Assembly (NCBI GenBank): GCA_030606525.1 | Contig: JAUWGG010000028.1 | Span: 1-8,957, forward strand | DNA: 8,957 bases | Source of the DNA: Methanobacteriota archaeon | Lineage (GTDB): Archaea; Thermoplasmatota; Thermoplasmata; JAUWGG01 | Reading direction: 5' to 3' | Shown here: piece by piece, positions 6,809 to 8,957 of the stretch | Layout: each line of letters begins with the position of its first letter | Numbering within the stretch: position 1 is the stretch's first letter | Made by a program: the position numbers and the translations under genes | Notes under the pieces: model-generated | The model's input: only the letters and a program-made list of their open reading frames with translations | Told to the model about the DNA's origin: nothing | Databases searched by the model: none

Positions 6809-7603
6809 ATGAGAAAAAGTGGGGCTCAGCAAAGGACCATATCAACAGAAGGAGGGGTGAATACAATAAATGCTACTGTACCAGGAGTCGTCATAATAGG
6901 TGAAGGGGACGTTCAACCCGAGTTAGATGGTTTGAAATTTGTTAAGATAAAACCGAGTGTCAATGACCGGTTGATGTTGAATAAGAATTTTTCCACTGTT
7001 CTTGATGAGAGTCTCTGCAGTGGATGCAGGTTATGTGAAGGGCTGTGTCCTTCGCTAACTTTCAACAGTGAAAAGAAAATCATGGCTCTGAATGAAACAT
7101 CATGTAAGGGATGCGGTTTATGCGTCAGCATATGCCCTTCAGGTGCTTTGCAGCAAAGGCAGTTCAGCAACGGTCAGATCATTGCACTGATAGATGATAT
7201 CCTCCTCGGTACAGTAAGAGAGCAGAAGGTCAGATCATATCACTGCAGCTCCTGCCCCCTTTCTATTGCGAACATTGTAAATGTGAAAAAATTTCAATAT
7301 CCATCTGAGTCCACGGTAATAAGGTTAATGTGCTCAGGTATGATGGAAGCATCGCATGTTTTAGATGCTTTTAAGTTTGGTGTCGATGGAGTTCTGGTCT
7401 TTGGATGTTATTTCGGAGATGGTAACAAACCGTCATGGAGTGAGAATGTTGATGAGAAAATTGCAATGGCAAAGGATCTCATGAGTCTTTTAGGGTTGGA
7501 CAGAGAGAAGCTGCGATTGGATTGGGGTTCTATATCTAACGAAAAGAATTTTGCAAAGGCGGTAAGAAAATTCGTAAATGAAATAAAGGAGGCAAATCTA
7601 TGA
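6809..7603 (+). CDS. Ferredoxin-MvhD-like fusion (resembles a detached C-terminal part of an HdrA-MvhD fusion)
   Basis: 264 residues. N-terminal ~60 residues: no motif recognised. Then a 2x[4Fe-4S] ferredoxin domain with CSGCRLCEGLCP (Cys70, 73, 76, 80) and CKGCGLCVSICP (Cys99, 102, 105, 109). From about 142 to the end comes an MvhD-like domain: YHCSSCP (Cys146, 149), RLMCSGMMEASHVLDAF (Cys175), GVDGVLVFGCYFGDG (Cys200), and RLDWGSISNEKNF. Relative to the operon's canonical MvhD, the CC doublet is HC and the GDC cysteine is Gly205, so four Cys remain, still enough for one cluster. From family knowledge, similar ferredoxin and MvhD modules are found at the C-terminus of HdrA in HdrA-MvhD fusions; here they form a separate gene beside hdrA. 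Probable role: wiring between the hydrogenase, HdrA and soluble ferredoxin. The start follows GAGAAGGT (6795-6802); an in-frame GTG at 6857 is a weaker alternative. Confidence 0.86.
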   Translation: MRKSGAQQRTISTEGGVNTINATVPGVVIIGEGDVQPELDGLKFVKIKPSVNDRLMLNKNFSTVLDESLCSGCRLCEGLCPSLTFNSEKKIMALNETSCKGCGLCVSICPSGALQQRQFSNGQIIALIDDILLGTVREQKVRSYHCSSCPLSIANIVNVKKFQYPSESTVIRLMCSGMMEASHVLDAFKFGVDGVLVFGCYFGDGNKPSWSENVDEKIAMAKDLMSLLGLDREKLRLDWGSISNEKNFAKAVRKFVNEIKEANL

Positions 7604-8757
7604 ACGCTGAAATAGAGAACATCATCCGTGAGACCAAAGCGAATTACTGCCTTGAATGCGGGAAATGTACCGTTAATTGTCCGATTTCTAGAGTGACAGA
7701 AAAATATACTCCAAGATTAACAGTTGAAAGGGCTCTGAATAATTTCGAGGATGAGATCCTTGCTGATTGGGGGCTTTGGTCTTGTTTGACATGCAATCTC
7801 TGCAATATAAAATGTCCATCTGGAGTGGATTATACTGGTTTTATTAGAAAATCCAGGGCATATGCGCTCAAAAACGGAATATTGGGTGTCTCCGCTCACG
7901 CAGGGATAATGTCGTCTTTGAGCAGAAACATGACCGCCCCTAAGCTTGAACAGAACAGACTTGGCTTCCTCTCATCCGACCTGCGAACATCTAAGAATGG
8001 TGATATTCTATATTTCGTTGGTTGCGCCCCATTCTTTGATGTTGTATTCAAAAACATTGAAGCGAATGTGTTGAACATTGCTAAAAGCAGCATAAGAGTA
8101 CTTAACAAACTCGGTATAGAGCCAGTGGTCACGAAGGATGAGCGGTGCTGTGGACATGACCTGCTTTGGACAGGCGATGTAGAGAACTTTGAAAAATTGG
8201 CTAAACTTAACACACATCTCATAGAGAGAACCGGTGCGAAAAAGGTAATATTTTCATGCCCAGAAGGTTACAGAACCTTCAAAAAAGATTATCCTGAGTA
8301 TGTGAACTTGAATTTTGAAGTGCAGCACATCTCAGAATTTATTTTGGAAATGGTCGATAATGGTGGTCTGGAATTCCAAGAGTTTTCGAAAAAAGTTACT
8401 TATCAAGACCCTTGTAGATTGGGTCATCATCTAGGGATATACGAACCTCCACGTAAACTAATAAAGATGATCCCAGGAATAAAATTCGAGGAAATGCCTA
8501 ACAGCAGAGAGGAGGCAATTTGCTGTGGAACAAGTGCATGGACGAACTGCACCTTCTACTCTGAAAAGATTAGAACTGGACGATTATTGGAGGCTAAAGG
8601 AACAGGTGCAGAAACACTTGTAACTGCTTGCCCTAAGTGTCAAATCCATTTCAAATGCACAATGTCGAATAAAAGTGATGACGGTATTGATTTCGGTTTG
8701 GAAATACTGGATTTAGTAAATCTAATAGATATGTGCCTAAGGAAGGGAGGGAAATGA
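7600..8757 (+). CDS. HdrC-HdrB fusion (HdrD-like heterodisulfide-reductase-type protein)
   Basis: 385 residues. HdrC-like N-terminus with two [4Fe-4S] motifs: CLECGKCTVNCP (Cys17, 20, 23, 27) and CLTCNLCNIKCP (Cys62, 65, 68, 72). HdrB-like C-terminus with two CCG domains. The second is complete: Cys272, CCG at 308-310, CPKC at 344-347. The first has Cys142, CCG at 183-185 and Cys220, but reads CPEGY where CPxC is expected, so its last Cys is Gly223. In HdrB each CCG domain holds a noncubane [4Fe-4S] cluster that together cleave CoM-S-S-CoB; loss of a ligand suggests an altered first cluster and perhaps another disulfide or electron acceptor. There are no transmembrane helices, so it is soluble and not paired with a cytochrome like HdrE. 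ATGA overlaps at both ends (with the ferredoxin-MvhD gene and with hdrA) and a GGAGG site at 7588-7592 mark tight translational coupling. Confidence 0.9.
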   Translation: MNAEIENIIRETKANYCLECGKCTVNCPISRVTEKYTPRLTVERALNNFEDEILADWGLWSCLTCNLCNIKCPSGVDYTGFIRKSRAYALKNGILGVSAHAGIMSSLSRNMTAPKLEQNRLGFLSSDLRTSKNGDILYFVGCAPFFDVVFKNIEANVLNIAKSSIRVLNKLGIEPVVTKDERCCGHDLLWTGDVENFEKLAKLNTHLIERTGAKKVIFSCPEGYRTFKKDYPEYVNLNFEVQHISEFILEMVDNGGLEFQEFSKKVTYQDPCRLGHHLGIYEPPRKLIKMIPGIKFEEMPNSREEAICCGTSAWTNCTFYSEKIRTGRLLEAKGTGAETLVTACPKCQIHFKCTMSNKSDDGIDFGLEILDLVNLIDMCLRKGGK

Positions 8758-8957
8758 GCAAGAGTGTGCTGGTGATCGGCGGCGGTATTGCAGGCATTCA
8801 AACTTCTTTGGATCTTGCAGAGAGAGGTACGAAGGTGTATCTGGTCGAGAAGGAGCCAAGCATCGGGGGTAAGATGGCACTGCTAGATAAGACATTCCCA
8901 ACGAACGATTGTGCAATTTGCATTCTGGCACCGAAGATGAATGAATGTGCTGCCCAC
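8754..8957 (+). CDS. hdrA: HdrA, N-terminal 68 residues (runs off right edge)
   Basis: Only 68 codons are in the window; the gene continues beyond it. Seen: an N-terminal Rossmann FAD-binding fingerprint VIGGGIAGIQ (7-16) ending in an acidic residue strand YLVEKEPSIGGKMA (29-42), then FPTNDCAICILAPKM (48-62; Cys53, Cys56), a signature specific to HdrA. HdrA carries the bifurcating FAD and several [4Fe-4S] clusters. The protein begins directly at the FAD fold, whereas methanogen HdrA has an additional N-terminal domain of roughly 140 residues before it; the upstream DNA is occupied by the hdrB-like frame, so that domain is absent and not just missed. ATG overlaps the previous stop as ATGA, with GGGAGGG just upstream. 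Whether the C-terminus carries its own MvhD module cannot be seen. Confidence 0.93.
   Translation, partial: MSKSVLVIGGGIAGIQTSLDLAERGTKVYLVEKEPSIGGKMALLDKTFPTNDCAICILAPKMNECAAH

Noticed and set aside
1..8957. Mobile element, prophage or CRISPR array
   Set aside because: No transposase or integrase motif, no terminal inverted repeats, and no regularly spaced repeats were seen.

Overview
This is a gene-dense stretch of an anaerobic archaeon, most likely a euryarchaeote of the methanogen / methane- or alkane-oxidiser / Archaeoglobi kind. The evidence for that is the F420-non-reducing (Mvh-type) [NiFe] hydrogenase linked to heterodisulfide-reductase genes, a GvpD/KaiC-type RecA-fold ATPase pair, TATA-box-like promoters, and GGAGG/GGTG ribosome-binding sites. 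The exact lineage cannot be fixed from the sequence. No tRNA, rRNA, CRISPR array, transposase or phage gene was seen.

Left part, minus strand (1-3232). The 5' portion of an iron-sulfur and FMN-binding glutamate-synthase-family protein runs off the left edge (996 to 1) and has its own promoter. Upstream of it lies a two-gene unit. The first gene (3232-1847, GTG start) encodes a 461-residue GvpD-like protein with one intact P-loop domain and one degenerate RecA-like domain. The second (1833-1114) encodes a 239-residue KaiC-like protein whose P-loop is also degenerate. Both are probably regulatory or scaffold-type ATPases; their target is unknown.

Middle (3233-3652). An AT-rich divergent intergenic region carries candidate promoters for both directions. 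It also holds a striking 15-bp stem (3537-3551 with 3588-3602) enclosing a smaller hairpin. The stem begins about 25 nt after a TATA-like element, and its two imperfect positions are G.U pairs only if the plus strand is transcribed. It is therefore probably a structured 5' leader, or a small RNA, at the head of the hydrogenase operon.

Right part, plus strand (3653-8957). This looks like one tightly packed operon in which the annotated genes overlap, abut, or are 4 nt apart. The order is an 81-residue very basic protein of unknown function, mvhD, mvhG, mvhA, a ferredoxin-MvhD-like fusion, an HdrC-HdrB (HdrD-like) fusion, and the start of hdrA, which runs off the right edge. The set resembles the flavin-based electron-bifurcating MvhAGD-HdrABC complex. 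There, H2 oxidation at MvhA passes electrons through MvhG and MvhD to the HdrA flavin, which splits them between ferredoxin and a disulfide or other acceptor at HdrB. This copy departs from the textbook version in four ways: it has a second, Cys-altered MvhD domain on a separate ferredoxin protein; HdrC and HdrB are fused; the first CCG motif lacks its last Cys; and HdrA lacks the N-terminal domain found in methanogen HdrA. These features suggest a variant Hdr-like complex whose acceptor need not be CoM-S-S-CoB.
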